NCBI GenBank assembly: GCA_031772625.1
Contig: CM062810.1
Location: forward strand, 870,003,650-870,067,649
Reading direction: 5' to 3'
Source of the DNA: Pinus tabuliformis
Taxonomy: Eukaryota; Streptophyta; Pinopsida; Pinales; Pinaceae
DNA: 64,000 nt
In this document: piece by piece, positions 33,174-46,275 of the stretch
Numbering within the stretch: position 1 is the first letter of the stretch
How the letters are laid out: each line of letters begins with the position of its first letter
The notes under the pieces: model-generated
Databases searched by the model: none
Told to the model about the DNA's origin: nothing
The model's input: the letters and a program-made list of their open reading frames with translations, nothing else
Position numbers and translations under genes: made by a program

Positions 33174-34324
33174 TGTCACATGCTTCCTTGTCTTTCCACT
33201 TACTCGCAACATCATGGGGCTTCCTACTCACATCTTTGGAGTCTTTTGTTGGTTCATCATCCTTGATGACTCCAATCGCATGCAAGTCCTTTTCCATAGT
33301 GATTGCCTCTTCGTAATTTTCAAGTAATGTTGGTTTCGCAACTCACTTGACAAACTATGCAATACTGTTTGGCAGTGCAGACATGTAATAGTTGACAGTG
33401 GCAGAGTCATGAGGTTTTATGTCTGCTGCAAACTTGTTCAAGATGCATAAAAACCTTTGATTAAAGTCTTTCACTTTCTCTTTCGACTCCATCTTGAGAC
33501 TGCCCAACTCTTTGAGCAACATGGCAGGGGTCTTGTCATTAGCAAATTTTTCCAAAAAATTCTTTTGAACATACCCCAGTTTTGGATGGAGTTGACAGGA
33601 ATGTTGTGATACCATACTGCTACTTGTCCATCCAAGGTACACAGAAACAATCTACATGCAATGTCGTCGTACTATACCTCGAGTGTCTGTAGTTGTAGGT
33701 AGAATTTGTCCAAGTGGTCTTCTACCTTCACTGTTCTGTCAGGGTTGTACTTTTTCAACATCCTCTCTGAACATTTTGACATCTTGTGCAAAGAACTTGG
33801 GAGTGCCAATGGTCCCTGACTCATCCATTCCAAGTTTTGGTCAGCCATGTCTTCTTCTTCTTTGTCCTCCTCCTCTTCTTCAGAATATCATGGTTTTTCC
33901 TCTGAGTCTGTTGGTTCATCTCCACCTCCACCTCCTATACTAGAGTCTGAGCCCAGGATCATGAGGTTTTCCTATTCTCCTTGTCAGAAGACTAGAGGTT
34001 CCTCTCCATTCTCAATAGCTTCTGCAAGACCTTCAAGTGTGGCAAGAACTGCTTCTTCCACTGATGAGACAACAACTCCTGTGGGAGTGGTCTTTGGCTT
34101 CTTTGATGCATATGGAAGATCTTGTATTCCTGGGATCAGTCTGACTACTTTGGAAAGCTGACAGGTGATGAGACAAATAGAGCGAAGGTTCTGATATGAA
34201 AATTCGTGTTCACGTCTGGGAGGTGAGGAGTAACCAACTTCATAGTTGCGCATAGCTGAGAGCGAGTGTGAGTTACTGCCTTGACCAGATGATTGATGAG
34301 TGGGGGTGAGAGGACATTCAGCCA
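33174..34324 (-). pseudogene. Element A gag N-terminal fossil
   Basis: On the minus strand gag begins near 34324 with MFMAECPLTPTHQSSGQGS, has an acidic Ser/Glu/Gly-rich segment, then capsid-like wording (PDRTVKVEDHLDKFYLQLQ, FLCTLDGQVAVWYHNIPVNSIQNW, LKELGSLKMESKEKVKDFNQRF). The plus-strand frames over the acidic segment are shadows. It is cut by the insertion of copia B. Broken in several places. Confidence 0.8.
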
Positions 34325-34340
34325 TAAACAACTGGTGACC

Positions 34341-34354
34341 CTCCTTCTAGCACT
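34341..34354 (-). other. Element A primer binding site (candidate)
   Basis: Minus strand reads AGTGCTAGAAGGAG just inside the 5' LTR. The corresponding place in element E reads TGGCACTAGAAG, so the two families share a primer-site type that differs from the initiator-Met sites of B, C and F. The tRNA was not identified. Confidence 0.5.
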
Positions 34355-34362
34355 GTAAAATA

Positions 34363-37077
34363 TGACAGTTTTGGACCCGCCAACACTCAGAGGATCTCCT
34401 CGGTATGAAGTCCCAACTAGATCTCACTCCATTTGGTGTAGGAGTCCAATCCGATATGATGGCCCAGTTGCCATTATCTTAAAGATATGCCTTAACGTTT
34501 TCTTGTCAACACATGAGAGTGGTATACTTAGTCTTCAAAAAGCGAGGTTCATGTGCCTGGTGAGTGCTTAGTGTAACCTATGTCTAATTTCTTTCACTAT
34601 AGAGGGATAGGGTGAGAGTGATTCTCAAGTTGAAAGGTAATAGTCCCAAATCTGTTAGATACATGCAACACATTAGGATCTACACATCTTCCAACAGAGT
34701 AGTCCACACAGATGTGGTAGTCACATACACAAAGGTGAACAGATAGCACATACAACACCCAGCATAGTCCACACAAGTGTGATGGCCATTATAACAAGTT
34801 TGCAAGAATGAATCTGTCGAGTGTTTGATGAATAAATCCACACAAGTGAGACAATGATAACAACTGATACAACACATTTTCAACAACATATGCACTAAAA
34901 CAACCAAAATAGTTCAACTATATTAGTAGAAGTTAAAGCAACGTGCATTACAAGAATCCAAAGAATATTCTTACAAATGAATACAATACATGTGTGAAAA
35001 TGTGTTGGCATGTTAACAGGCTTCTGAATTAAGCAAAATTTTCAAGACACATCAGTACACCATACATCACTAACCCCGACAGTGGGGTGTTGGAGACATT
35101 GCTCGCTCCTCAAAGAAAATACTACAAACTTTCAAGGCTATGCTGGAGGAGATAAGGTGAAAAGTCTTTTGCATGTACAAATGAGGCATATATATAGCCA
35201 ACGATGAACTTGACCCTTGTGACACTTCGACTTCCCTCATGACTGTTTCACTTACATGACTCTTCAATTGAAATGACTCTTCAAATTTGTATGTGGGTCT
35301 CTTGGACTTCCACGTTACATTACATTGATTACAATAGTATGTCCCACAATAGTGATGTCACCAAGATGACTCATGACATGACTCAACATGACAATGTTGG
35401 TATGTTCATGCTGATGGTGGTGTTCATGTCGAGTTGAAATGTTGTTGAGTGATGAATGTGCTCTTGGTGTGTCATAGCTTCACCTCTACATGACAAGGTG
35501 TGCGAAGTCCTTGATGGTCTTGGTGTTCACTTGTTGTTGCATGTACATGTATCCCCTTCGTTGGTACTTGGCATGCTTCATGTGTTCAACCATTCGTGAA
35601 AAAGTCTCCTAGAATGTGCTCCTTGTTCATCCCATTCATCGTCACGCCATGTCTCATCCATGTACTTGTCTCTATAATCACTCATGGCGAGATGACATCA
35701 AATCCAAAAATCCCCTAGTCTACCATGATGCATCATCTTTCATTTTTGGGTGTAGGTGACCGGGAGAGAGGACAAGACTCTGAAGTTGCACAGAGCACAT
35801 TTTAGGCTAGGATGCAAGGCTTTGGGATACTATCAGGAAAAACTGCACAAAAGTCACTGAGAAGCTGAACTGAGTAGTCCAGGACAACAGTGACATCTGT
35901 AGGATCTGGCTTAGCTGGGAGGTAGAAATGCACAATTTTTCCAAGGAAGGTAGTGCGGGCAGCAAGAGGCACTGGCAGTGAAAACTGTACAGATTTCTAG
36001 AGGAGGCCGGGATTGAGTTGTGGGAGCATGCTAGCAAAAGCTACACAGATATGGGAGGCAGTCATGTAGGACATGTCTGTGCATTTTCCAGGATGAGTGG
36101 GGTGCCAGGAAGCTGGTGGAATTTCCAAGAAAATTTCATAATTTTCAGGACGAGTGACAGGCAGGCCAGCAGGGGGACTGAGTGACAAAACTCTGCAATT
36201 TCTAGAGACAGTGCAGTGATAGGAAGCGGGTGCTTATCCCTCTTGTTTGCACAATTTCTTCAGGTAGTGAAAGTAGGCAAGTTGGTAGCTTCCGTGCAAT
36301 GTTTGGCAGGAGTGTAGCCTTGGATCATTGCCCAAGTCAAATTCTTCGATTGACCAGCAGGAGGCTTGATGGATAGGCTTACAGGAAGCATAGATTGAGA
36401 TAGCTTCTTGGGAAACTTTTGCTTTGTTCTAGGTGACATTTAGTAAGGTTGATTAGAATATTTCACAGTGCAGACTACCTAGCAGGTAGCCTCAAAATCT
36501 ACGCAATTTTGGGCAACAGTGCTTGGTCACTAACGGTCGAGACTACACAATGTAGCTTAGTGGAGGTCTAGCTAGTGGAGGGTGGTCTGGTCGACAGATA
36601 TTTGGAAAAATGGTTAAGTGTGTGAGTGATTTAACTCATGTATACATGACCTTGTGAAAACACACTCAACATGACTTGACGAAGGGACACCTCAAATCAA
36701 CAAGACAATATGCTTAATGTGACTAACTAAAGGGTGTGAGTGACAAGTACAACACTTGAGATATATCATTGAATGACCATGACGACACTTGCCCACATTG
36801 CATACAATTTCATGTGTGAGTGCGACTAATTTTTGCATAGTGAAAACAACTTGTACACACGAAGAGAGACCTGCAACATAGCCAGAACAAGACTGTAAGC
36901 ATGAAATTGCAACTAACATTCTAAAAGACGACTGGTGAACGGTCAAGAAAAGAGCATGTAAAGACTCGACACGAGCTCATGTGATGAGCCCGATTGTTTT
37001 CAATCATCAAGGAAAAACCAAGGCTCCGAAATTGGATGTAGGCCAAAAATTTGGAGGGTGTTGCAGCCGTTACAACA
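34363..37077 (-). repeat. Element A 5' LTR
   Basis: Matches 3655-6374 from end to end, with clear divergence. High end carries gcagccgttacaaca, as does the 3' LTR. It contains the same array of TGCACAATTT-like motifs (about 35830-36520). Confidence 0.88.
35189..35196 (-). promoter_or_regulatory. TATA box in element A 5' LTR
   Basis: tatatata at the place matching 4484-4491 in the other LTR; conserved in both. Candidate promoter for minus-strand transcription of A. Confidence 0.5.
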
Positions 37078-38155
37078 AGATTTTTTATGATTTTTTTGGA
37101 ATATCTGAATTTAACTTATATTTTACACTAAATTTGTGTTTCAAAGAATTTTCTTCAATATAGTAAGTTTTTAGATAAATATTTATGTGGATCTTTCAAT
37201 GAATTATTTATTAACTCGCCAGAGTGATCTAGCATAAATAAGAAAGTCGAATCTCCCATAAGATTTTCAATCAAATTCTTTTAGTGATTAGACAATTTTA
37301 GCATGAAGGGCCCCTCAAAGTTTATTAAAATCATTTTCATTCATTCAATAATTAAAAAAATAAAATAATAGTCAAGACATAATGTTGGTTTTTCAATGTT
37401 GGAGAAATCAAGTCCCTTCCTTGAGTAGGGGCTTCCCTAAAGCATACCCACCTTTTCAAGCATGCTTTCAATTCTCCTAGAAATAATGTAGTTGGATATC
37501 TTTGAAAAAAGTCACAATAGGTATTTTTTTTTCTTAATGCAACTTAGAATTTGAGGTGGAACTCTCTATGCCATAATTGTTCCACAAGTTTTTTGGGCTA
37601 CCTTACGTTGCTTAGTCTAGTTGTCATTTCTAGACAAAAACATTTCTTAGAGGAATGTTTGAATTACTCGTCAAATGAAAGCAAGCTTATGAGCATTGGG
37701 GTTGGCAGTGTCAAGTTTTATCATAAATTTATTGAATCTAACAAGCACCAATCTACCCCTTACAAGTTTTGATATGGGCTAGAGATGGATTCTAATAAGT
37801 TCAATAAGTAGAAATGTCAAAAAACAAAAAAATGTTGCACATAGTTTGTGAGTGAAAAAACAAACATGGAATCTTAAGAGATGATCAAACATAATATGTG
37901 TAAACCTTTTGAAGCTCTATTCTTTTCCCCTTGACGTGCTTCAAATCATTCAGCTTCTTCAATCTCTTTTCTAGGTTCACAAACTCTCATAGCTTGATCT
38001 CCTTGGCCCCATAAAACCATCCTTTTCAATGTACAATTGTTACAAAACAACCCTCCACATTTACGAAAATGATGCTAAACCAAGACAAATAATCATCTAA
38101 ATAAATAATAATTCTAGTATGATAACTATCACATCAACACGAAACATTTTCCCCA

Positions 38156-38289
38156 AAAGGCCTAATTTTGTAGCAACAACACAAATGGCGATTAAAAATT
38201 TGATGTCATATGTTAGTGTTTGAAAGGCCTAGTTTTGCAGCAATTGTGCAAATGGCCATTAAAAAATTAATGTCATATGTTAGTGTTTG
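38156..38289 (+). repeat. Two-copy tandem repeat, 67-base unit
   Basis: Units 38156-38222 and 38223-38289 both start aaaggccta and end catatgttagtgtttg, with about ten differences. A local duplication in non-coding DNA. Confidence 0.8.
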
Positions 38290-38445
38290 AAATAGATGGT
38301 TTCCATGTTAAGCCTAGAAATTTCACACAAACTTGGCAACTGAATGTGCCTACCATAACAAATGTGTCCCTGATAAGATGAAAACTCTTGCAGGAAACTA
38401 CAAATCTTTGTAGTTGTCCCTTACTAATAGGTAAATAGAGTTGGT

Positions 38446-38595
38446 TAAATTACCAACTAATTCATAAAATCATCATTTTTGAAGACTAACCTATTGATAT
38501 TGTATTGAAAAAAGTTTGTCTAAATTATCAGTTGATTCATAAAATTATCCCTTTTGAAGAACAACCTATTGTGATTGTATTAACAAGATTTACTA
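38446..38595 (+). repeat. Two-copy tandem repeat, 75-base unit
   Basis: Units start taaatta at 38446 and 38521 and share gattcataaaat-like, ttttgaaga and acctattg phrases in the same order. More diverged than the 67-base pair nearby. Confidence 0.7.
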
Positions 38596-40331
38596 AATTG
38601 GGTTGAAATTTTCCTAACTGGGTATATCTATTCTACTCAAATATGTTAATAAATTTTTTATGAAAGGATCACCTTGCTCTCACTGTTAAAGAGAGAAAAA
38701 TACTCTTTTTCGAGATAAATCAGATTAAGTTCCCTGAAATGGGTGATGACGTACTTTAGAAACTTTTGTTAGGGTTTAATAATATCATATTCTTTGTATT
38801 CCAATGAAAAAAATCAGCTCACATTTTAGGGCTACTAAGTAGAACATTCAACAAGTTTTATCTACAATCCCAACCCATCTCATAAAACTATCCCTACAGA
38901 GAAGAAGATGACTTTGTTGGTGCTCTTTTTGGTGCTAGCCTAACCTTTCCAAAGAATGTGAGTATATGAGAAAGGGCGATAATAGTCCTAGTTACTAGAG
39001 ACAACAGATCAAAAGTGCATTTCTAGGTGAAACCCATTAAAAATCTCGTTCCTAGTTGTGTTTCTTATTTTTTTTACTGGTGACATTTTTTTATTGACCT
39101 TGCTTGTGCCATCGTCACCAAAAAAAAATGTTATTGAAAAAATTCTTGGTTTCTTGTAAGATAAAAAGAAATTATGCATTTCCTTTACATTTCATAAAAT
39201 ATGGTATCCATAACTTGAAGAGTCATCATATTCTCATATTTGAGCACTATTAGTATACTAAAATAGAATAAATGGTGAGATTCAAGTGAGTTGACAGTCC
39301 ATATATGAGCTTTTATTAATACTAACATAAAGGAAAAGGCTCAAGTTCTCAAACAACCTAGATATATCTACTTAGGCCACTTCTTCAAGAATACAAAACA
39401 TCACTACATTTAACCCGGTGAACTGGAACATAATCAAATAATTTGTCTTTGTTGGTTTGAACTTGTCACTTACATATAAATTAGAAATCATATAGATTTG
39501 TTCTATTTGTAAAAGCAACAACATATGTCCAAATACTTAAAATCAATTTTGTTGTATCACCTAATGCACCTAATCTTCAGTCTGCATACTCTATTGCGAA
39601 CTAGATCTTAGAAAATAATCAACAAAAATATCCAGAGAAGTATTCATATATTTACTAGTTAGCATTATACTATTTTTTCTCCTTCTACAGACATTTGAAT
39701 GCTATATACAAATGGGTGATATTCAGGAAGCGAACAAGGCCAACACAATTAAATTGTCAAAGAATCAATGTATTATTATTGATATCACACTAAGCAAGGA
39801 CAAAACTTACCACACTCCAGAAAATAACTACATCTCCGTTTTTTGGTTTCACACAAATTCCCATCACCCTCTTTCCTCCACAACTACAGTCTGCATCTAC
39901 AACTTGAAGATTTATATGAATATAGTTACATTACATAGAAAAATAATTTAATGCAGATATTATAATAACACCAGAGTATGTAGGAAAACAAAGCAGTAAT
40001 CACCAATGTATTCCACCTACATATGTTGCCTCACTACTATATCTTCAAATAGAATATAGTGTACCATATGAGACATAGTGAGAACTAAACATGATGGACC
40101 ATAATTATGATTCCTTGAAAAACAAAAATGACTAAGAGAATTCTATTTTTCCAATAAAATGTACAAATGTGATTAGTTTGAATACAAGAGAAACCTAGAA
40201 AATAATTGAAATGGAACTTACCTAGGAAGAACCTATATACATATATACGTACCTCATTAAAATTTGTTTTCCAATTATTTCCATAGGTCCATTGTTTCAA
40301 AGCAGAATCTATAGAAATACAAAATCGTAAA

Positions 40332-40395
40332 TAAGAAATTTTCCTTAAAATGCAATAATTGGAACTAATTCTTCTAACTAGATTAATTATGCAGT
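40332..40395 (-). repeat. Element G 3' LTR, left part
   Basis: aaatgcaataattgg and cttctaactagattaattatg match aaatgcagcaattgg and cttctaactggattaattatg at 63751-63793. Similarity stops at about 40332, the LTR end, and resumes on the far side of element E at 60708. Confidence 0.8.
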
Positions 40396-43300
40396 TGTTG
40401 TTGCTTTGATCAACACCCTAAAAAATTCTTCCTACATGTGAATTTTGGAGCCTACTGAGGATCTAATGATCTGTCATTCAATATCTTCTTCATGATCAAT
40501 TAATGTTATTCTAAGTGTTTAAGTCTTCTTCTCAGTTTCTAACTATCAAAGTCACTTCCTCACGCATGTTCAGTCCATAACAAGTTCATGAGCACATTAT
40601 TTTATGCAAGCTTAAAAATACATAGCACATTCCATCAAGATGGTGCCTATGAAATTTTCAACCAATGTTGATAGTCAATGTGCACTTTCATTAACAGTAT
40701 CTAACTTTTGGTTGTGATTGTAATTCTATTTCAGTGAGTTTTCCCAATTGTCGCGTTTGCGCACCTTCACTTTCACAAGTGCTTCTTTCATGTTTATGAC
40801 TATCACTTTTACTCATTTTCACTTTAATGAGTTTCTTTTTCATTCTATCTTCACTCCAGCATGTGTTTCTTTCAATGTCATTCACATTTGCAAGTGTCAT
40901 TTACGCCTTTCTCTTACTGTTGCAAGTGTCATCTTTTGGCATGGGAAGTGTCACAGATGGTAAAAGCTGAGTTGTGGTTCAATGTGAGAGGAAAATTTGG
41001 TACTAGTTGGCCCTATTTATCATGTATACATGTACTAGACCTATTCCGAAAGTTGTTTTCATTATCGTACTAGTTTCGTCACTATCGTCATAAAGTGTAT
41101 CTTATGTGTCACACCTAGTTAAAGGTAGTCAATTGTACATTCTTAAAGGGAAGTTTTAATGCATTCTCTTGCACTATTGTGTCCTATTCATCATAAAGAA
41201 ATACACAAGATATATTCCCCAAGTATTGAGCATTGTCACACAAGTGTCATCACTGTCATCGCAAAGTGTACCCTAAGTGTCGCACTTAGAGGAGGTTGTT
41301 GTATTGTTGTCACATTAAGGGGATCATGACTTTTCTTGTGTACTCAGTGCTCAATGTTATGTTTTCAATTGTTCTGAGTGTGTGTGATCATTCATAAATT
41401 CTAAAACTGGTTTCACTTCTATCTCATTGATCCAACACTTAGTCAAATTCTGGAAAATCTTTGCCCAGCCAACCTCAACCTCACTCAACCTCCTTGAATT
41501 GTACATTTCATAGTAGCAAGCCACAAGTTGATCCCATGCCTCATCAAATTGTGTAATGTGTTGATCCTGCCTCTATAGACTACACTTTGCACAATCATAG
41601 TTCTCAAGGATTTCCTCCCTACCCTCATAAAATTCACAAGCCTACCCCCAAGCCAGTTTCTTGTTATGCATTGCGAAATATCAGTCATCTAGCTACCTCC
41701 TTGAGTCCTTAAACTGTGCAACTACATAATCCACTAGCTAGTCTCCCTTCAAAAATATGCATTATGTAGTCTTAGTGCTCAACCTTAGCCCCTTGACCTC
41801 CAAAATTTCACATTTCATCCTCCTAGTCAACATCCTTCCATGCATTGCGTAGTGGCATGCCCCAAGGTGTAATCTTGCATCCTTGAGTTATGAAATTGTG
41901 CAATTCCTAGGCCTCTCTCTCTCTTGTATTGGGCATTGGGCAACTTCAAGGCTCAATACTACCTCATTGAGCTCCCCATTTGCGTAGTCATATTTCCTAG
42001 GCCTCCAGAACTATGCATTGCACAGTCTCAATCATCAATCCATCACTCCTGGCCCCCAGAACTGTGCATTGGAAAATCCCTGAGTCTTCCTCCTTGTCCA
42101 GTTCCCACTCCCAACTAAGTCAGTCATTTTCATGAAGCAAACTAGACTAGGATATTTACGAACTGATATCATCTTATCATGAGTTTGTTCCATTTGTAGG
42201 TATTACATATTGACATGACAAGATGATGCTCAAAGAGGAAGAGAAGGAGATCATATGAGAAGACACTTGATAATATGGAACCATGAAGAATTAATCGAGC
42301 AAGAAGATGAAGGGACACTAGATTACTATAGAAGATCAAATACATAGATCAAAAGAAGACTCCAAATCAGTGATCCCCTTGGAGGATTAATATCAAACAC
42401 GTGTAAGATCCATCATGAAAATGCAAAGCATGCAGTAAAAGGAGCATCTTGGAAATGCCACATCATCATGAAGTTCCATGTCATCACTTCCAATAGTCAT
42501 CTTAAGGAGTTACATGTGTCAAAGTGTCTTTCCACATCATTTGTGGAATTTAATTATGTAATTCTCTAAAATTAGAAAATTTAAATATGTTAAAGACCAA
42601 GGGTCCTACATGGAATATGAAGAGTTACTACTAAGTTCTAAAGTCATATAGAAAGTCAAAGGTCATGTAAGAACTCAAAAAGTTATGATAGAAGCTCTAG
42701 AGTCATGAGGGAGGTTCAGAGTCACATGGGAGGTGGAGATTACCTCATTTGTTATAAGTACACCCTCATAAATCAAGAAAACGGAATTCTGGGGACTTGA
42801 ACTTTCACTTTGTCTTCTTTAGCTTGGCATAGGAGAGAATATATTTATTTGGAGGAGAAAGCAGTAACTTAATGTTCCATTATTGGGGCTAGTGTGGCAG
42901 CATTGTACTTGTATACTTTGGCACTTCCACTTAATATATGAATCTCAATGAGCCAGCACATTTTCATGCATGTATCATGAATATCGTAGGAATATTCTTT
43001 AGATGTTTTCGGTATATGTTTCATTCATATGTACTAAGGGAATTGAACCATTTTGGTGGCTTTGGTACTTATCTTGTTCAAGGTGTGTTGTATTTGGCTT
43101 TATGATTGTGGTTGTCTTATGAACCATTTTGTAGGTTAACTAATGATCCTTTTGTGCTCTTGTGTGTCTCTTTTAGAATCGTACTATTACTTTTCTTCTA
43201 GAGGCTAACTGCCTTTCTCCTTGTTGTGAAAGTACCTTATATACATTGCAATTTTATGCCTCATAGTGTTAGCTTACTTGCTTGTTTCAAAGAATGTTGT

Positions 43301-43462
43301 ATAATATCTTATGTTAATAATGAAAGCCAAGGAAAATCCCTAAGGATATTAGAAACTGACCTTATTTATGGTTGGGGCTCCTACTCCAAATGGTGTGAGA
43401 TCTAATTGGGACTTCACATTAGAGAGACCCCCTTGGTTGATGGATTTCTAGCACCGTCAACA
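40396..43462 (+). repeat. Element E 5' LTR
   Basis: Matches 57672-60707 along its length, for example aattttggagcctactgagg at 40442 and 57717. It contains an array of TGCATTGCACA-like motifs (41490-42085), a TATA-like stretch (ttataagta, about 42752) and the end phrase ctactccaaatggtgtgag shared in similar form with LTR A. Its short open frames are not coding. Confidence 0.9.
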
Positions 43463-43464
43463 GT

Positions 43465-43476
43465 TGGCACTAGAAG
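43465..43476 (+). other. Element E primer binding site (candidate)
   Basis: TGGCACTAGAAG begins two bases after the LTR. Similar to the candidate site of element A. The tRNA was not identified. Confidence 0.55.
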
Positions 43477-43569
43477 TAGCGCCAAATGACATGCTATGCT
43501 CATTGAGTTAGTTTTAAATCTCTTATCTCAAATGGCTCTTTCCCATATCATAATCCCATAGTGATTTTC

Positions 43570-44198
43570 TAACCTTTCCCCTAGTAAATTTTCCATCTTT
43601 GAGGAATGGTTTAAGGGCTTGTCTCAATTCAGGTTTGATAGCGATGGTGGTACATTCATAAACAAACATATCTATTTGATTTTCTTGGTTTTTGTAAATA
43701 TAATGAAATTGATGATGAATATGTTGTTTTTGTATTATTCACCATCACTCTTGAAGGTCAAGTTAAGAAGTGGTGTCAGACCTTACCATCCACTTCCATT
43801 CATTCATTTGATCAATTCCTTAAGGAGCTTCATCAAGCCTTTGACAGGTGTGATTATTAAGTGTATGTAATAGGATTGATCTGCTCATATTGAAATAGGA
43901 TAAATCCATAGAGGATTTTCTTAATCAGTTTCTTCACCTTTTCTATGAATTTCTCAATGGAGTGATTGATTCATATTTTATCATGGACAAATATTAGAGT
44001 TTCATTCTACTTAACTTGAAATATTTTGAATCTAAACCCCCATGTGATTCTTCTCTCCCAACTTATGTTGATTATGAGACATCCCAAATTTGTGAGGAGG
44101 AACCTATTATTCCATTTGTTCCTTGTCCTCCTCTTATTGCAGTACTAATTTTGGTGCCTCCTGGTGATGTTGTGGAATTTTGGAAATATGAAAATTGA
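43570..44198 (+). pseudogene. Element E gag-like fossil
   Basis: Translated pieces (a GTFINKHIY start, TLEGQVKKWCQTLPSTSIHSF, QFLKELHQAF, DKSIEDFLNQFLHLFYEF) have the capsid-domain rhythm of plant gypsy gag: a helix, a KW-like motif, then a FL.QF segment. A proline-rich stretch follows to about 44198. Broken in several places; no zinc knuckle was found. Confidence 0.6.
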
Positions 44199-44261
44199 AT
44201 TGTTGATCTGTCCATTCAACCTTCATCCCATTCTCATTCTTTAGATCCTATTGGGGAGAAC

Positions 44262-46275
44262 TTGGAACGGTTCAGTAATTGCATAGAGCCTGAAATCAAA
44301 GTTGATCCCTTAGCTCTTCAAGATCATATTAGTGCACATAAGTCCAAACTTGAATCTGATCCAAATGAAAAATTGACTGCCTCAATGGATACTTTTCAAC
44401 CTCTACCATCTACATCACATGATTCCTTGTTTCATGATATGTTTGATAAAGCTACTTCAACATTTAATTATGTTCATCTTGTTGTTTTAAGAAAGTAATC
44501 AAGAACAAGGTAGTTTCATTGCACATGTAGAGGATAAAGGTGGTGAAGATATGTTTCATCTTTTTTCCCTCTTTCGAGATGACAATCTTGCATTCTAGTT
44601 GATAATCGATCTTTCAATATTAATAATATGTTGAATGATTCCATATCCATCATTCAAGGTGAGACTTTGGAAAACCATCACCACGACATCCATGTTTCCA
44701 TTAATAGTTGTGGTGATGGATATCCAATTACATTGAATGATATATTTCCTTCTTCTGAGGGCTTGGATTTGTACGGTATTGGTTTGCAAGCTAGTTCTCA
44801 TAGTTTACAATTTCTATTCCTGCAATAGGAGTCTCTTTCAATTCAAATGATTGAAATTTTTGTGATTCATGCATCTTCATATGTCAAATTTGAATAAACA
44901 AATTTCTAGGATTTTGAATCTTTGGTATACCCTGTTGAGGAAAAAAAGATCAATCTGAATGTTACATTGGTATGTCAATCTTCGATCATTATGATGATGA
45001 AAATAATCTCATGCAACATATCATGCATGTTGATGCATTTTTCTTACAAGATTAATATGACTTAGTTACAACTGGTGTTTCTCCTCCTAAGTCTTTTCAT
45101 CTTTCCTCACCTCTAGCACATTATTCATTGTACCCGAATGTTTTCGATGGTTTTCTTAGACCAACAACTCATCTAAATTATTTGGATCCTTTTCCTACTG
45201 GTTTTTTTTATAATCAAACGGGATGGTGTGGTCTTATGATTAGAAGATGAAAAACTCTAATCTATTATCCATAATCTGTTCAATTGTAAATATTTCATAT
45301 GTCAGGAGGAAGATGTTACAACTTGAAATGATCAAGGGAGTTTTCCAATTGATGTATCTCAATTCTCTATCCATCAAGAATCTGATATGTTTAATCTTAA
45401 GTCTGATCAAACTAGTGGCATTAATAGTGTTTTCATTGATACATCTGATGATAGTGGTACATATTTGCCTACTGATTTTTTTAAGCCACCATAATTCGAT
45501 GATCCTCCATCAAAAAGTTCAAAGAATGATCCCGAAGTGGAAGCACTTCAGCCCCTACAACCATGTTAATATCTCTGAACTAGGTTGGATCCATGTTTTC
45601 ATGCATAACTCTTTCCTCAACAGTTTTCCACTGGTTGTGAGTTCACTCTTAAAGGACTTTCAATATTTTAAATTTGATTTTTATGTTCTTCAAGATAATA
45701 TTTCTAATAATATGAAAGGTTCATGTTCAATTAATTGTTCATCATGCAAACCCCTTGCACCACACCCAGGCTTAGAGAGCACATATTTTGTGAATCTACA
45801 TAGTTTCAAAGCCTGTCATTTTGATTATCAAGACGAAGGTCATTTCAGGTCAAAGGATTTCTCTTTGTCAAACACTTCTAAGATCAATCACCTTCTTTTC
45901 CCTCTTGTGTATGTCATGAGGTTAATCATGATTTTGGCACAATCTCTCTTCTTGAATGATAGAAATTGATTTATTCATTCATTGAATCAAAACCTTTATG
46001 TTGATATGAATACTTGGTTTGATTTAACCTTTGTTTCCAATCTTTCACCAGTCGGGTATCTTGATTGGTTTCCTAAGTTTTCAATGTCAATGATTGTTTT
46101 AAAATCCATAATCTTTCATATTGTTGGCATAGTGTCTAATAAAATACAAAGTGAGCCAATGGAGAATCGAGGATCTTATAGTCACCAATATGGTCATAGT
46201 CATTTTACATTGATTGATTTTGTTGAATCCAGTAATCTTCATGGTTTATCATTTCATGATTCATATGTTTGTTAG
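44262..46275 (+). pseudogene. Element E unassigned coding-like region
   Basis: Several open pieces on the same strand as gag (44262-44498, 45247-45969 and 45982-46275 are the longest), rich in Ser, Asp, His and Phe, with no domain I recognise. The consistent strand and position between gag and the end of the element suggest one decayed long frame specific to this family, but this is inference. Pieces such as SCKPLAPHPGLESTYFVNLH give no family clue. Confidence 0.35.

Larger units (their letters stand above)
3655..37077 (-). mobile_element. Element A: Ty3/gypsy LTR retrotransposon with dual RNase H
   Basis: Two direct repeats of about 2.7 kb (3655-6374 and 34363-37077) bracket a minus-strand gag-pol: gag (34324 down to 33174, resuming below 12326), protease plus archaeal-type RNase H (11832-10480), reverse transcriptase, gypsy RNase H and integrase (to about 7335). 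About 20.8 kb of younger DNA (copia element B, with D inside it) interrupts gag; without it A would be about 12.6 kb. The LTRs are clearly diverged and all coding parts carry many breaks, so it is an old fossil. I found no matching target duplication at its outer ends. Domain order and RT/RNase H wording resemble Tat-type polyproteins of seed plants. Confidence 0.88.
37078..40331. other. AT-rich unassigned DNA between the two nests
   Basis: Very AT-rich with poly-T and poly-A runs. The short open frames (for example 37551-37772 and 39712-39951) show no known motif and look spurious. It holds two two-copy tandem duplications (38156-38289 and 38446-38595). It may be old intergenic DNA or decayed transposon sequence. 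Confidence 0.5.

Noticed and set aside
33656-34161. Plus-strand open frames rich in Ser and Pro
   Set aside because: They are the opposite strand of the acidic Ser/Glu segment of element A gag; shadows of a repeat-like codon run.
39712-39951. 79-residue open frame in the spacer
   Set aside because: No motif, composition like the surrounding AT-rich DNA, no promoter or splice context; probably spurious.
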